DNA of 29,442 nucleotides from M55B154 sp964345775 (GCA_964345775.1 CAYFSO010000025.1:1-29442), one strand, 5' to 3'. Positions 1 through 8,993 are shown, counted from the stretch's first letter. Notes: generated by a model from the sequence alone, not told the origin. Numbers and translations are program-made.

Positions 1-2
1 AC

Positions 3-545
3 CAGGCTTTCACCATGAGAAAGCTGGCATCCCGGCTGAAGATGACGGCAGCCAATATCTATAATTATTACAGCAACAAGGACTCCATCTACCTGGCCCT
101 GGTTATCGAGGGTTTTACCATTCTTCATGACCGCGTATCCGAAGCATACCAGGCAGAGCCCAACCCCGCCATACGCTGGAAAAAAGTGTGTGACCAGTAT
201 TACCGCTTCGGGCTGGAATACAGCCATCATTATGATATCATGTTCTCACTGCCCACTCCCAAGTACGAGGATTTCGTGGGAACCGATCTCGAAGATACCG
301 CCTCCGTAGAGATGGACCTGTCCAACCGGGTCATCGAGATGGCGGTACAGTCAGCCATCGACGCGGCCGGGGGCGAGAACAACATATCACGGGAGGAGGC
401 CCAGCAGAGGATGGTAGAAGCCTGGAGCATGATGCACGGGCTTTTGGGCCTCAAGAACAGCAGGGTTTTGCAATACGTTATACCTGACAGCGATGCCATC
501 TACCGGCGTTTCAGGAATGAACTGATCGGCAAGCTGATGGTATGA
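3..545 (+). CDS. TetR/AcrR-family transcriptional regulator, 5' end cut by window edge
   Basis: DNA-binding repressor-type regulator. The reading frame is open to the window edge, and the residues just before the first visible ATG (Q-A-F-T, then MRKLASRLKM) read as the middle of a TetR helix-turn-helix. The true start therefore lies upstream and the ATG at 15 is internal. The recognition-helix region TAANIYNYYSNKDSIYLAL matches the TetR pattern of 'aa-lYxhFxsKdxLyxal'. The remaining ~150 residues are the ligand-binding/dimerisation domain, which is poorly conserved and does not reveal the ligand. The gene lies 134 bp upstream of a dehydrogenase whose promoter carries a 15-bp palindrome (606-620), so local regulation of that operon is a reasonable inference. 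Family confident, ligand unknown. Confidence 0.85.
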   Translation, partial: QAFTMRKLASRLKMTAANIYNYYSNKDSIYLALVIEGFTILHDRVSEAYQAEPNPAIRWKKVCDQYYRFGLEYSHHYDIMFSLPTPKYEDFVGTDLEDTASVEMDLSNRVIEMAVQSAIDAAGGENNISREEAQQRMVEAWSMMHGLLGLKNSRVLQYVIPDSDAIYRRFRNELIGKLMV

Positions 546-605
546 TCCTGCATGCACCTGGTTTTTTAGTATTTTTTGGATAATTTTGCTTTACTATATA
601 GATAA

Positions 606-620
606 ACTGTTCCAAACAGT
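606..620. promoter_or_regulatory. Palindrome, candidate operator for the upstream TetR regulator
   Basis: Perfect inverted repeat ACTGTT-CCA-AACAGT (6-bp arms, 3-bp spacer), ending 6 bp before the -35 box at 627. Size and position fit a TetR-type operator, and a TetR gene ends 60 bp upstream. Binding is inferred; only the repeat and its position are seen. Confidence 0.4.
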
Positions 621-626
621 AAAGTA

Positions 627-655
627 TTGACTCCTTTCCACGGGTAAGATATTAT
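627..655 (+). promoter_or_regulatory. Sigma70-type promoter of the dehydrogenase-hydrolase operon
   Basis: -35 TTGACT (627-632), 17-bp spacer, -10 TATTAT (650-655); each box matches five of six consensus bases. Transcription would start near 662, leaving a short leader with ribosome-binding site AAGGTGG ahead of the ATG at 680. Confidence 0.7.
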
Positions 656-679
656 AAATTTCAAGCAAGGTGGTATAAC

Positions 680-1723
680 ATGTCGTATAAAGTAGCATTA
701 TATCCCGGTGACGGGGTAGGACCCGAAGTAGTAGACGAGGCAAAGAAGGTTCTTGACACATGCGGTCTTGATATCGATTACACTGAATTTGACTGGAACA
801 CAACCCTGTACGAAAAGACCGGACGCTGTGCTCCCGAGGACTACCTTGACCAGTTACGTCCTTTTGACACCATTCTTCTTGGCGCCGTCGGGAACGCCGA
901 CAATGCACCCGATCACGTGGCCGTTGAGCCCCTGCTGGGCATGCGAAAGGGCTTTGACCAGTACGTGAACATCAGGCCTGCCATCCTCTTTCCCGGCGTG
1001 CAATCGCCCCTGAGAGACAGGGAACCCTGTGATATAGACATGCTGGTGATCCGGGAGAACACCGAAGGTGAATACACCCCGCTGGGGGGACGTCATTACA
1101 TGGGCACCCCCAACGAATGCGCCATGCAGGTAAACTACTTCTCCCGCATGGGTACCGAACGGATCATTCGATACGCCTTCGAATCCGCCAAGAAACGTGA
1201 ACGGAAGAAAGTAACCAGCATCACCAAGTCCAATGCCCTGAAATACAGCATGGTATTCTGGGACTCGGTGTTCAACGAGGTGGCAAAAGACTATCCCGAC
1301 ATAGAAAGCGGCCCCATGCTGGTTGACGCGGCGGCAATGAACATGGTACGTTCACCCGAGAATTTTGACGTGGTGGTCTGTTCAAACCTTTTTGGCGACA
1401 TTCTCAGCGATATCGCGGCCATCATTATCGGTGGAATGGGATTTGCCGGAAGCGCCAACATCAACCCCACGAGGGAAGCTCCGTCCATGTTCGAACCGGT
1501 TCACGGTTCCGCCCCTGATATCGCGGGTAAGGGTATTGCCAATCCCCTCGCAGCCATTCTCAGCGCTGCCATGATGGCAGAATTTCTGGGCGAAGAAGAG
1601 AGCGGCACAAAGATCAAGAAAGCAGTTCAGGACCATCTTTCAGAAGGCAACGTGAAGACCCCTGACCGTGGCGGCAGCAATTCTGCGGCCGAAGTGGGTG
1701 ACGATATAGCAAAACGCTTATAG
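680..1723 (+). CDS. Tartrate/D-malate dehydrogenase-like NAD-dependent beta-decarboxylating dehydrogenase
   Basis: Member of the isocitrate/isopropylmalate dehydrogenase superfamily, which oxidises and decarboxylates 2-hydroxy acids using NAD and a divalent metal. The N-terminus YPGDGVGPEV is the family signature. Features of the tartrate/D-malate branch (TtuC/DmlA) are FDQYVNIRPAILFPGV and VIRENTEGEYTPLGGR in the substrate region, the metal-binding stretch CSNLFGDILSD, and the nucleotide-binding stretch FEPVHGSAPDIAGKGIANP. Length (347 aa) fits the family. No leuC/leuD neighbours are present, which argues against leucine synthesis. It has a strong promoter (627-655) and is followed after 10 bp by an alpha/beta hydrolase, probably in one operon. 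LeuB or homoisocitrate dehydrogenase are alternatives; exact substrate unproven. Confidence 0.85.
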   Translation: MSYKVALYPGDGVGPEVVDEAKKVLDTCGLDIDYTEFDWNTTLYEKTGRCAPEDYLDQLRPFDTILLGAVGNADNAPDHVAVEPLLGMRKGFDQYVNIRPAILFPGVQSPLRDREPCDIDMLVIRENTEGEYTPLGGRHYMGTPNECAMQVNYFSRMGTERIIRYAFESAKKRERKKVTSITKSNALKYSMVFWDSVFNEVAKDYPDIESGPMLVDAAAMNMVRSPENFDVVVCSNLFGDILSDIAAIIIGGMGFAGSANINPTREAPSMFEPVHGSAPDIAGKGIANPLAAILSAAMMAEFLGEEESGTKIKKAVQDHLSEGNVKTPDRGGSNSAAEVGDDIAKRL

Positions 1724-1733
1724 GAGTACTGCT

Positions 1734-2606
1734 ATGGATTATTCCGAATACACGGCCCCCGACACCACGGTATCCGAATACTATGTACCAATGTCGGACG
1801 GGGTTTCCCTGAAGATGCTGGATTTCAAACCGCCGGAAGATTCGCCAAAGAAACCCGTCATACTCTTCGTGGCGGGATGGATATCCCAGCTCCAGGGGTG
1901 GAAGAGCGTTCTAAGGGAACTCACATCGGAATACCGTGTCATGTACCTGGAAACCAGGGAGAAGCAGTCTTCCATTTTACCCGAAGGCAAGAAAAGCAAA
2001 GAAGTAAGCTTCAGGGTAAGCAGGATGGTAGAAGATCTTCACGAGGTGGTGCAGCAGGTAGTACCCGCGAAAAAAACGTTTGCAATGGCCGGAAGCTCAC
2101 TGGGCTCCTCGGTGGTGCTGGAATACCTGGCCCATCGAACCAGGGAACCGGTATGTTCAATGCTGATAAGCCCGCTGCCCGAGTTCAGGTTCCCCCCCGT
2201 ACTTGGTGACATTTTACCCGCCATGCCGCCGGCATTTTACCTGGTGATAAAAAAGTTCGTCATATGGTACCTGATCAACTTCAGGATTGACAAGTCAAAG
2301 GAAAAGGAACAGGCTGAAAAGTATACCCGAACCATCAACTCTGCCGACCCTTACAAGCTGAAGTACAACGCGCTGGACCTTAAACGGTATACCCTCATGG
2401 AACGGCTGCAGTATATCACCTCCCCGTGCTTTATCTTTGGCGCAAAAACAGATACACTGCACGAAACCAAAACCATCAAGGACATGATAGAAAAAATTGA
2501 CCGTTCAGAATATATCGAACTGGCAAGCAACAGGGAAACTCACAGCGAAGTTGTGGCCGAATGGATGGTTACACTTCTAAAGAAAAAGGAGTACACGCGG
2601 ATTTAA
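1734..2606 (+). CDS. Alpha/beta-fold hydrolase
   Basis: Serine hydrolase of unknown substrate, 290 aa, with no signal peptide, so cytosolic. The strand-turn VILFVAGWISQLQGW is the oxyanion-hole region. The nucleophile elbow is GSSLG (Ser about residue 122). An acidic residue follows the beta-strand FIFGAKTD (about 240), and the likely catalytic His is in ETHSE (about 270). That gives a complete Ser-Asp-His set in the canonical order. It begins 10 bp after the dehydrogenase stop with GGAG upstream, so the two are probably co-transcribed. Its end is only 3 bp from the convergent SRPBCC gene and no terminator is visible. It could be an esterase, lipase or thioesterase; the sequence does not decide. 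Confidence 0.8.
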   Translation: MDYSEYTAPDTTVSEYYVPMSDGVSLKMLDFKPPEDSPKKPVILFVAGWISQLQGWKSVLRELTSEYRVMYLETREKQSSILPEGKKSKEVSFRVSRMVEDLHEVVQQVVPAKKTFAMAGSSLGSSVVLEYLAHRTREPVCSMLISPLPEFRFPPVLGDILPAMPPAFYLVIKKFVIWYLINFRIDKSKEKEQAEKYTRTINSADPYKLKYNALDLKRYTLMERLQYITSPCFIFGAKTDTLHETKTIKDMIEKIDRSEYIELASNRETHSEVVAEWMVTLLKKKEYTRI

Positions 2607-2609
2607 AGA

Positions 2610-3065
2610 CTATTTCCCTGTTCCCTTTTCCGCCTCCGCCTTGAGGTTTTGCAGTACTTCCTTCATGGCGTAATCCACCACGTAGTCCACAACCCTCTGG
2701 GGAACCGGAAAGCCCACGGTTACGTGTGCCAGGTATTCTACCCTGGTGGAACCGTCTTTTTGCGAGATGAACTTGAAATAACCGCCGGAATTCTTAAAGT
2801 CTCCTCCCGCCGCATTGAATTCAAGAACAAGGTTTTCATCATCATATATATATGTCTGAAGTATGGTAAACCCCTGCTTCAATGCCACGTCAAACCTGTA
2901 AAAAACCGTCGATGGCCTGCCTTCCTGGTTGTACTCCTGCACATCAACCAGGTTTACATGCTTGAACCATTCCGGGTAACGTTCGAAATCACACAAAATA
3001 TCATAGCATACTTTCGCGGGCGCCTGAATTTCTATATGACTTGTTCCTTCGTAAGTTTTGCTCAT
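2610..3065 (-). CDS. SRPBCC/START-like lipid-binding fold protein (polyketide cyclase/RatA-like)
   Basis: Small cytosolic protein (151 aa) of the SRPBCC superfamily, which forms a helix-grip pocket for hydrophobic ligands. The N-terminal strand-helix pattern THIEIQAPAKVCYDILCDFERYPEWFKHV is diagnostic: these families show 'v.apae.vw.ll.D.erypeW...v'. A final amphipathic helix (VVDYAMKEVLQNLKAEAE) would close the pocket. RatA/COQ10-like and polyketide cyclase-like members share these features, and the ligand cannot be read from sequence. It is transcribed alone, convergent with the alpha/beta hydrolase and divergent from the nuclease gene. Confidence 0.75.
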   Translation of the reverse strand: MSKTYEGTSHIEIQAPAKVCYDILCDFERYPEWFKHVNLVDVQEYNQEGRPSTVFYRFDVALKQGFTILQTYIYDDENLVLEFNAAGGDFKNSGGYFKFISQKDGSTRVEYLAHVTVGFPVPQRVVDYVVDYAMKEVLQNLKAEAEKGTGK

Positions 3066-3164
3066 AATACACCAGTTAACGTACCATTTTTTTTATTGTA
3101 ACAACAATAGACTCTCTCTGGATTTTTTTGCAATAAGATTTTTGGCCATTTTGCCATTTATATC

Positions 3165-3195
3165 TTGATTTTTCATTCACACCCTGTACTATATT
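3165..3195 (+). promoter_or_regulatory. Possible promoter of the bifunctional nuclease gene
   Basis: TTGATT (3165-3170) followed by overlapping -10 candidates TACTAT (3188-3193, 17-bp spacer) and TATATT (3190-3195, 19-bp spacer). The start codon is 42 bp further on. Matches are moderate, but this is the only well-placed pair in the divergent spacer. Confidence 0.4.
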
Positions 3196-3236
3196 AGTAC
3201 GATCAAAAAGGCATACTAATAACGAGGCAGAAAAAG

Positions 3237-3725
3237 ATGAGTTTATGCAGGGTAGAGATCAACTCCATCGTCCTCGAAGAAGAATCAGGCACACCCATCA
3301 TTGTTCTTCAGGATAACGAAAGCGGGAACATTTTACCCATACTGATCGCCCCGCTTGAAGCCAGCATGATAGCCATCGAGATGGAAGGCAAGAAACCGGT
3401 GCGGCCCCTCACCCATGACCTGATCATCAACATGCTCACCGAACTGGGATACAGTGTGCAATCGGTTGTCATTGATGACCTGAAAGACAATATTTATTAT
3501 GCCAAGATCAACCTTTCATCTGATAAAGAAGATATTGTGATCGACAGCAGGCCAAGTGACAGTATCGCCATAGCTCTTCGGGCAAAAGCTGATATCTTCG
3601 TCAAGAAAAAGGTTTTCGCCCTTTCCATGGGAATGGAAGGAGGCTCACAGAATATTGACAGGGAAACCATGAAAGAGGTACTTGAAGACCTTGATATCGA
3701 CGATGTTGGCGGCAAGATCATGTAA
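3237..3725 (+). CDS. Bifunctional nuclease family protein (DUF151)
   Basis: 162-aa cytosolic protein. The core IVVLQDNESGNILPILIAPLEA and the later DIVIDSRPSDSIAIALR are hallmarks of the BFN/DUF151 domain, including the SRPSDAIALA-like motif. The plant founding member was reported to have both RNase and DNase activity; bacterial members are usually annotated 'bifunctional nuclease', often without biochemical proof. The C-terminal ~30 residues are acidic and probably flexible. It is a single gene, with fbp behind its own promoter about 100 bp downstream. Family assignment is firm, cellular role uncertain. Confidence 0.85.
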   Translation: MSLCRVEINSIVLEEESGTPIIVLQDNESGNILPILIAPLEASMIAIEMEGKKPVRPLTHDLIINMLTELGYSVQSVVIDDLKDNIYYAKINLSSDKEDIVIDSRPSDSIAIALRAKADIFVKKKVFALSMGMEGGSQNIDRETMKEVLEDLDIDDVGGKIM

Positions 3726-3758
3726 TTCTTCTTTTCTTTTCTCCCGCAGAATTGAATA

Positions 3759-3787
3759 TTGACAGCATAAAAGAACTATTATATCAT
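3759..3787 (+). promoter_or_regulatory. Sigma70-type promoter of fbp
   Basis: Perfect -35 TTGACA (3759-3764), 17-bp spacer, -10 TATCAT (3782-3787, 5/6). Expected start near 3794, about 30 bp before the ATG of fbp at 3825, with TGGAGA as ribosome-binding site. Confidence 0.65.
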
Positions 3788-3824
3788 TACACCAAGTACA
3801 AGAGAACAGCCTGGAGAATCAGCC

Positions 3825-5633
3825 ATGACGCCAACAGGGAATATTGCATCGCTTCATGATATAATACGCGAACTGACCCAGATCGAGTCAGAACTTGATA
3901 ATTTTATCGACACCACCCTCTGGATAAGTGATCCGCACGGGGCTGGTGACCGTTTCGTGTCCATTCTCAAGGGGAGGTTCGGACTTGTCTGGAGAACCTG
4001 CTACGAAGCCCTGCCAAAGACATTCTCCATGGAAAAGATCGATTATATCGGCCGTGTTATACGTAAAGAGCGGTATTTCAAAAGCGAAACCTATAACATG
4101 GACAGGCAGGACATCATATCCGCGCTGGTGAAGATCATTGATTACAAGGTAGAGAATATCAACGATTTCGACCAGATCCGTACCAGCATAAACAGGGACC
4201 TGAAGAAAACACTTGAGAACATCATACTGCATTACCCCGTCCCCAATATCGTATACGAGAACGAACTCATCGCCGACAGGATCATCACCGCACTCTGCAA
4301 GATCGTGAAGCAGGTGATCCTTGGACACCTGATCGTCCTTGGAGACGTGTTCGACAGGGGGGACGAACCCGACAAGATCATCAGAATATTAAACCAGTCT
4401 GATATCAGGCGATACATCACCTTCGTATGGGGAAACCACGACATACTATGGATGGGTGCGTCGGCCGGCAATCGTTCAATGATCGCCGAAGCCCTGCGCA
4501 TAAGTAACAGGTACGATAACCTGGAATTTCTCAAGAGGCTGAAAATTGACATATCGGGACTTGAAGAACTGGGCAAAAAACTCTATCCGGACGGGGTTAC
4601 CGGCAACTTCAAGGCAAAGACCGAGAACACCCGGAGGATGGAAAAGACACTGGCCATCATACAGTTCAAGCTTGAAGAGGAAACCATACGGGCAAACCCG
4701 GAATACGAGATGGACTCAAGATTGTGGCTGAACAGGCTTGGAGAAATGCTGAAAAACGGTGAGACCGAAGGGCTGACGGATACCCACTTTCCCACAATTG
4801 ATCCCGACAACCCAACCGAATTGACAACGGAAGAACGCCTGGTTATTGACGACCTGGCACACCAGTTCACCAGCAGCGACAAGGTGAAATACCTGATGAA
4901 GTTTTTGTTTGAATACGGCAAGATGTACCATATTCACAACTACATTTTGAATATTCACGCCCTCATCCCCAGCACCGAAGACGGTGATTTCCAGGAGTTT
5001 CACGGGAAAAAAGGCAAGGCCCTGCTGGATTACATACAGGAAACGGTCAAGAACGTGGGGAAAAACTATCTCAATGACCTGGAACAGGACCCGAAAGAAC
5101 TGTCCCTCATGTTGTATCTCTGGTGTGGACCGAAGTCTCCGTTTTTCGGCAAAAACGCCATGAAAACCTTCGAGCGTTACTTTTTCAAGGACAAGGAAAC
5201 CCACAAGGAAACCCTGCTCTACTGGGCACAGAACATTAAAAGCGAAAAATTCATGGACAAGATCATGAAGGAGTTCGGGGCCGAAAGAATAGTGTATGGG
5301 CATACACCCGTAAACGTATTCAAAGGAGAAAAGATCGCCTCTTCCGACGGCAGGGCCATCAACATTGACGGGGGGTTTTCACGGGCGTACCTGAACAGGG
5401 GGCATTCCCTTATACAGACACCCTACTCCCTGTATGCCATAATACTTCCCACCCCCGACGAGATCCGTGAAGCCAGGGTAAAGAAGGAACCGGTACATTT
5501 CATGACAGAAATAATTGACAACTTTGAAACCCCGCTGCGAATACGTCATACCTACAATGGCACCATACTGAAAAAGCGGCGAAACGAGCTGCTGAACATG
5601 CTGGCCGAATACCATCATACCAACGGCGGGTAG
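3825..5633 (+). CDS. fbp: Fructose-1,6-bisphosphatase class III
   Basis: Hydrolyses fructose-1,6-bisphosphate to fructose-6-phosphate, the committed step of gluconeogenesis. The fold is a metallophosphoesterase, and all core metal motifs are visible in order: SDPHGAGDRF (about residue 35), GDVFDRGDEPD (about 172), WGNHDILWMGA (about 202), YGHTPV (about 493) and NIDGGFSRAY (about 515). These match the Bacillus-type class III enzyme, as does the family-specific stretch FGKNAMKTFERYFFKDKETH. The protein is 602 aa against roughly 640-670 in Firmicutes; the missing part is mainly the N-terminus ahead of the first metal motif. It has its own promoter and no partner gene. It fits with glgA and gpmI later in the window as central carbon functions. 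Confidence 0.95.
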   Translation: MTPTGNIASLHDIIRELTQIESELDNFIDTTLWISDPHGAGDRFVSILKGRFGLVWRTCYEALPKTFSMEKIDYIGRVIRKERYFKSETYNMDRQDIISALVKIIDYKVENINDFDQIRTSINRDLKKTLENIILHYPVPNIVYENELIADRIITALCKIVKQVILGHLIVLGDVFDRGDEPDKIIRILNQSDIRRYITFVWGNHDILWMGASAGNRSMIAEALRISNRYDNLEFLKRLKIDISGLEELGKKLYPDGVTGNFKAKTENTRRMEKTLAIIQFKLEEETIRANPEYEMDSRLWLNRLGEMLKNGETEGLTDTHFPTIDPDNPTELTTEERLVIDDLAHQFTSSDKVKYLMKFLFEYGKMYHIHNYILNIHALIPSTEDGDFQEFHGKKGKALLDYIQETVKNVGKNYLNDLEQDPKELSLMLYLWCGPKSPFFGKNAMKTFERYFFKDKETHKETLLYWAQNIKSEKFMDKIMKEFGAERIVYGHTPVNVFKGEKIASSDGRAINIDGGFSRAYLNRGHSLIQTPYSLYAIILPTPDEIREARVKKEPVHFMTEIIDNFETPLRIRHTYNGTILKKRRNELLNMLAEYHHTNGG

Positions 5634-5651
5634 ATATTCCCCGGTTTATAC

Positions 5652-5679
5652 TTGTTTTTTTATTGCATTTTATTATATT
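5652..5679 (+). promoter_or_regulatory. Possible promoter of the outer-membrane barrel gene
   Basis: TTGTTT (5652-5657), 16-bp spacer, TATATT (5674-5679), followed by a consensus-like GGAGG (5711-5715) before the ATG at 5727. The T-rich tract could also serve as the end of the fbp transcript, but no convincing stem precedes it. Confidence 0.4.
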
Positions 5680-5726
5680 CATGAAGTATAACACCCATAC
5701 AGTAAAAAACGGAGGTTTAAAATTCT

Positions 5727-6296
5727 ATGAAACGATTAACTTTGATACTGGCAGTGTTCACGGTACTGGTTTTCATACCATCCACAAGTTTCGCCATTGT
5801 AGACCTTGGCGTATATGGCGGGTATTCCTTTGGCGGAGAAATTGAACTGGAAAATGAAACATACGATGTGGCCGGGCCGGAATATGGATTCATCGGTCAC
5901 GTGAACGGTACCGTTATACCCATGATACTGAGCGTGGGGATTGGCGGGTTTTACCAGAAATCAACCCTGCAATATTCTGCAAATGATAATGATATCGATC
6001 TTGACAAGACCATGTACGGGATCGACGCCATCGCCATGCTGGAACTCCCCATACTGATACACCCATATGTTCGCGGTGGTATCGCCATTAAAGAAGAACT
6101 GGAATTCAAGGTAAATGATGAAGGTGTTACATACGATGAATCATTCAACTCGTATTATGTTGGCCTTGGTGCCGCCTTTACCGTCTTCCCCATGGTACAG
6201 GTTTTTGGTGAATATCTTTTCAATTATTCTACACAGGAAGAAGATTCAACAATGATGACAAATTCCATTCACGTTGGTGCCCGTTTGAACATCTAA
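5727..6296 (+). CDS. Small outer-membrane beta-barrel protein
   Basis: 189-aa exported protein. Residues 1-23 form a Sec signal peptide (basic MKR start, hydrophobic core, S-F-A before the predicted cut), so the mature protein starts IVDLGVYGGYSFGGE. The rest is a series of alternating hydrophobic/polar strands separated by acidic loops, ending in HVGARLNI. A final strand of aromatic/aliphatic residues at the C-terminus is typical of barrels inserted by the BAM complex. Size suggests an eight-stranded OmpA/OmpX/OmpW-like barrel. No ligand or partner is indicated. It is monocistronic, with a promoter-like element upstream and a strong hairpin downstream. Confidence 0.75.
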   Translation: MKRLTLILAVFTVLVFIPSTSFAIVDLGVYGGYSFGGEIELENETYDVAGPEYGFIGHVNGTVIPMILSVGIGGFYQKSTLQYSANDNDIDLDKTMYGIDAIAMLELPILIHPYVRGGIAIKEELEFKVNDEGVTYDESFNSYYVGLGAAFTVFPMVQVFGEYLFNYSTQEEDSTMMTNSIHVGARLNI

Positions 6297-6324
6297 ACCA
6301 TCAATGGATATCGTCCAGATGAAG

Positions 6325-6359
6325 AAGAAAGGCCGCGTCTTTATGACGGGGCCTTTCTT
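6325..6359. terminator. Bidirectional hairpin terminator between the barrel gene and plsB
   Basis: AAGAAAGGCC pairs with GGCCTTTCTT (10 bp), extended inside by CGTC/GACG around a TTTAT loop with one G-G mismatch. It sits between the convergent barrel (+) and plsB (-) genes. U-rich sequence follows the GC core in both directions because the outer stem is AAGAAA/TTTCTT, so it can serve both transcripts. Confidence 0.75.
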
Positions 6360-6389
6360 GTATATACTGGTCTTTAACCATGTTCGCGT

Positions 6390-8993
6390 CTACTGGGTTA
6401 TGAAGCCAATATACCTGATCATCTCTTCTCGGAGGGGCTCAACCGCTCCCGGATTTTCAATATCAAGCACGATATTCCGTTTATTCACGTATTCTTCGGC
6501 AATGATCTTTCTTGAGCGGAGCATGTTCAACGCATTCTGATAATTGGGCATGGAAAGTGATTCGGCCAGGCGTATCTCACCTGTATGGTACATACGGGTG
6601 CCATTTTTTCTCAGGTCCAGTATGAATTCTTTCTTCTGCTGTTTTCCCTGCCTTGTTTTTGTCATGGTATCGAACACCACCAGGTATGATTCAAAGTATT
6701 CCTGTATCAACCTGGAATACAACCTGAATACATTTTCGGCCGATTCGTTCAGCGTAATATTGTCACCTTCCCGTGTTATGACATTTTCATTTGTAAGGTA
6801 CTCAAGGGCTTCATCGGCGACGGTATTTATGTCAAGCATCATCCTGTCTGAATATATGAATTCCTTGGTAAACAGGTTTCTCAGTGACAGGAATATCTCC
6901 CTGTACGCCTCCATTGTCAAATCCAGTTTTTCATCTGCAAGCCTGAGCAGCGAAAGCGAAGCAAACGATATGGGAAGAAAATAATGGATGATGGAATTCT
7001 TGTAGAACACGATCCTTGGCCTTTCATCTTCAGGCAAAAGGTACAAATCTTCAACCGCGGAGGCCTCGCTTTCCTCTTCGTTCAATTCGGCTATAATGTG
7101 ATCTTCTTTGAATGAATCAACAACGTACTGTATGATCTCGTCCATGTGTTCCTTCTCGCGAAGGGCCTCCGAGGTAGGGACCTGTGCGAACTTGCAATAA
7201 TCAAAGAGAAGTCCCATGTTCTTCTTGACCGTCTCCATGGTAAACCCCTTTACCGAGGAAAGAAGTATAACCGTTGATGCCAGGGAAAACGGTGTGACCA
7301 CCACCACGTCATTTATCTTTTGAATAATGTTTACCGCAACCGCCTCTGCAAGGCTTTCCTGGTTTTCTTCTATGGTAACTTCTTTCAGGGTAAAAGGTTT
7401 GTTGAAATTAACGTATACCCGGCCATATTTACGCTTCAGCAGCTTCCTGCTCTGCATCATGCCTGATACGGATTCTTTCTTCTTCGACTTGCCTTTCAAC
7501 TCTTTCGCGTACGATGATTCTTCAAGTATACGATCATAGTTGATGGATATGGGTACAAATACCAGGTCCTTGTTGTAACCTTCTTCAACCGCGTCCGTGA
7601 GATACCTCAGGAAACCAAGCCTGGGGAAGGTAAGCTTGCCCGTCCTTGTCCGTCCCCCCTCGATGAAGAACTCAATGGTGTACCCTTCGGATACAAGGGT
7701 TTTAATATACTGCTTGAACACTACAGGGTACAGCTTCAATCCCCTGAATGTTCTTCGCATAAAGAAGGCACCGGAATGCCTGAAAAGAGTCCCCAGGGGG
7801 AAAAACGAGAGGTTGACACCCGCGGCGATGTGGGGAGGGGCCATCTTGTTCTTGTAGAAAATATATGACAGTATAAGGTAATCCAGGTGGCTCTTGTGAC
7901 ACGGTGTCAACACCAGGGGTCCCTTTTGTGCAGCCTCCCTGATCTCTTCAATAGCCTTTGGATCGTAGGTAATTCCATCAAATATTTTTCTGAACATCCA
8001 GTTCAATACTACCTCGAAAATACGTATATACAAAATTGAAAAATTAGCCGATATTTCCCTGTAATACTTGAAAGCCTTTTTCCTTAACTTTTGTTCAGAG
8101 GTATTATCTTCAGCGGCTACGTCCTTTATGGTCTGCAAGATGTTGGGATGATACAATACCCGCTCCATCATTTCCTGCTGTGACTTCAGTATGGGGCCCA
8201 GGACGGTTCTTTTCTCATGGTAATATATTTCCAGTAGCTTATTTCTCAACTGCACGGCTATCTGCCTGGAGTCATCAGTTTTTGATGCGGCAATCTCGTC
8301 CTTGAGATTTACTGGCACCGATATCCGGATAAACGGTGAGGTTGCGCTTCTCAGGTTCGAGAGCCAGCCGCTTATAAGACCCTTATCGCCGGTGGCCTTT
8401 GACGAGATCATTGACGAAACCGTGCCACCTGTCCTTTCCGGGTTCCTGTTCCAGAATATCATTTGCGGCATCAGGTAAATGGGGGTATCGGTTTTTTTCT
8501 GTACTTCTACCAGGTAACGAAGTGAATCGTATTTTACCTCCATGTACCGCTTGAGGAAGAACTTTTTGGAAAGCAGGGACAGGAGGATGCTGTTATCATC
8601 CCGCAACAGTTCTTCCACGTAATCGGTATCCAGCACGTAGTCATACTTTTTCCTCAGGAAGAACCTGGAAAAGAACTTTTGTACACGCCTGGCAATATAC
8701 CGCACGTTCTGGAAGAGAAAAGGATTATACTCCAGGGCAAACACCGGCAGCTGAAAGCCATGCTGCTTTAACTTGTTGTACAGGATGAGCAGGGAGATGT
8801 TAGAACTATGAAATGACGCGTATACGATCCTTCCCCTGTTATTTACCTCGTTCAACCGGGAAAGGCTTTCATCGTCAAAATCCACGTTCCTGTACAACAG
8901 GCTTGCAGCTTTCTCTACTACCGGATTAAGGCGACTGTATATCTGCCCGTCGTATACTGATGAAGTTATAATACCTTTATCATTATCAGCCAT
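6390..8993 (-). CDS. plsB: Glycerol-3-phosphate 1-O-acyltransferase
   Basis: Transfers an acyl chain to sn-1 of glycerol-3-phosphate, the first step of phospholipid synthesis, at the inner membrane. The acyltransferase block spans about residues 355-520: CHKSHLDYLILSY carries the HX4D catalytic motif, followed by GAFFMRRTFRG, FFIEGGRTRTGKL (glycerol-3-phosphate binding) and VFVPISINYD. PPHIAAGVNLSFFPLGTLFR and YAKELKGKSKKKES also match E. coli PlsB closely. The 867-aa length is close to the ~807 aa of E. coli PlsB and far above PlsC or PlsY. Long N- and C-terminal regions match the PlsB plan. It is monocistronic on the minus strand, with GGCAGG before the ATG and a shared hairpin at its 3' end. 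Presence of PlsB suggests use of acyl-CoA or acyl-ACP directly. Confidence 0.93.
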   Translation of the reverse strand: MADNDKGIITSSVYDGQIYSRLNPVVEKAASLLYRNVDFDDESLSRLNEVNNRGRIVYASFHSSNISLLILYNKLKQHGFQLPVFALEYNPFLFQNVRYIARRVQKFFSRFFLRKKYDYVLDTDYVEELLRDDNSILLSLLSKKFFLKRYMEVKYDSLRYLVEVQKKTDTPIYLMPQMIFWNRNPERTGGTVSSMISSKATGDKGLISGWLSNLRSATSPFIRISVPVNLKDEIAASKTDDSRQIAVQLRNKLLEIYYHEKRTVLGPILKSQQEMMERVLYHPNILQTIKDVAAEDNTSEQKLRKKAFKYYREISANFSILYIRIFEVVLNWMFRKIFDGITYDPKAIEEIREAAQKGPLVLTPCHKSHLDYLILSYIFYKNKMAPPHIAAGVNLSFFPLGTLFRHSGAFFMRRTFRGLKLYPVVFKQYIKTLVSEGYTIEFFIEGGRTRTGKLTFPRLGFLRYLTDAVEEGYNKDLVFVPISINYDRILEESSYAKELKGKSKKKESVSGMMQSRKLLKRKYGRVYVNFNKPFTLKEVTIEENQESLAEAVAVNIIQKINDVVVVTPFSLASTVILLSSVKGFTMETVKKNMGLLFDYCKFAQVPTSEALREKEHMDEIIQYVVDSFKEDHIIAELNEEESEASAVEDLYLLPEDERPRIVFYKNSIIHYFLPISFASLSLLRLADEKLDLTMEAYREIFLSLRNLFTKEFIYSDRMMLDINTVADEALEYLTNENVITREGDNITLNESAENVFRLYSRLIQEYFESYLVVFDTMTKTRQGKQQKKEFILDLRKNGTRMYHTGEIRLAESLSMPNYQNALNMLRSRKIIAEEYVNKRNIVLDIENPGAVEPLREEMIRYIGFITQ

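Noticed and set aside
3094..3107. ATTGT-aaca-ACAAT hairpin next to a T-run as a terminator
   Set aside because: The T-run precedes the stem on the plus strand and becomes an A-run after it on the minus strand, so it cannot end either transcript.
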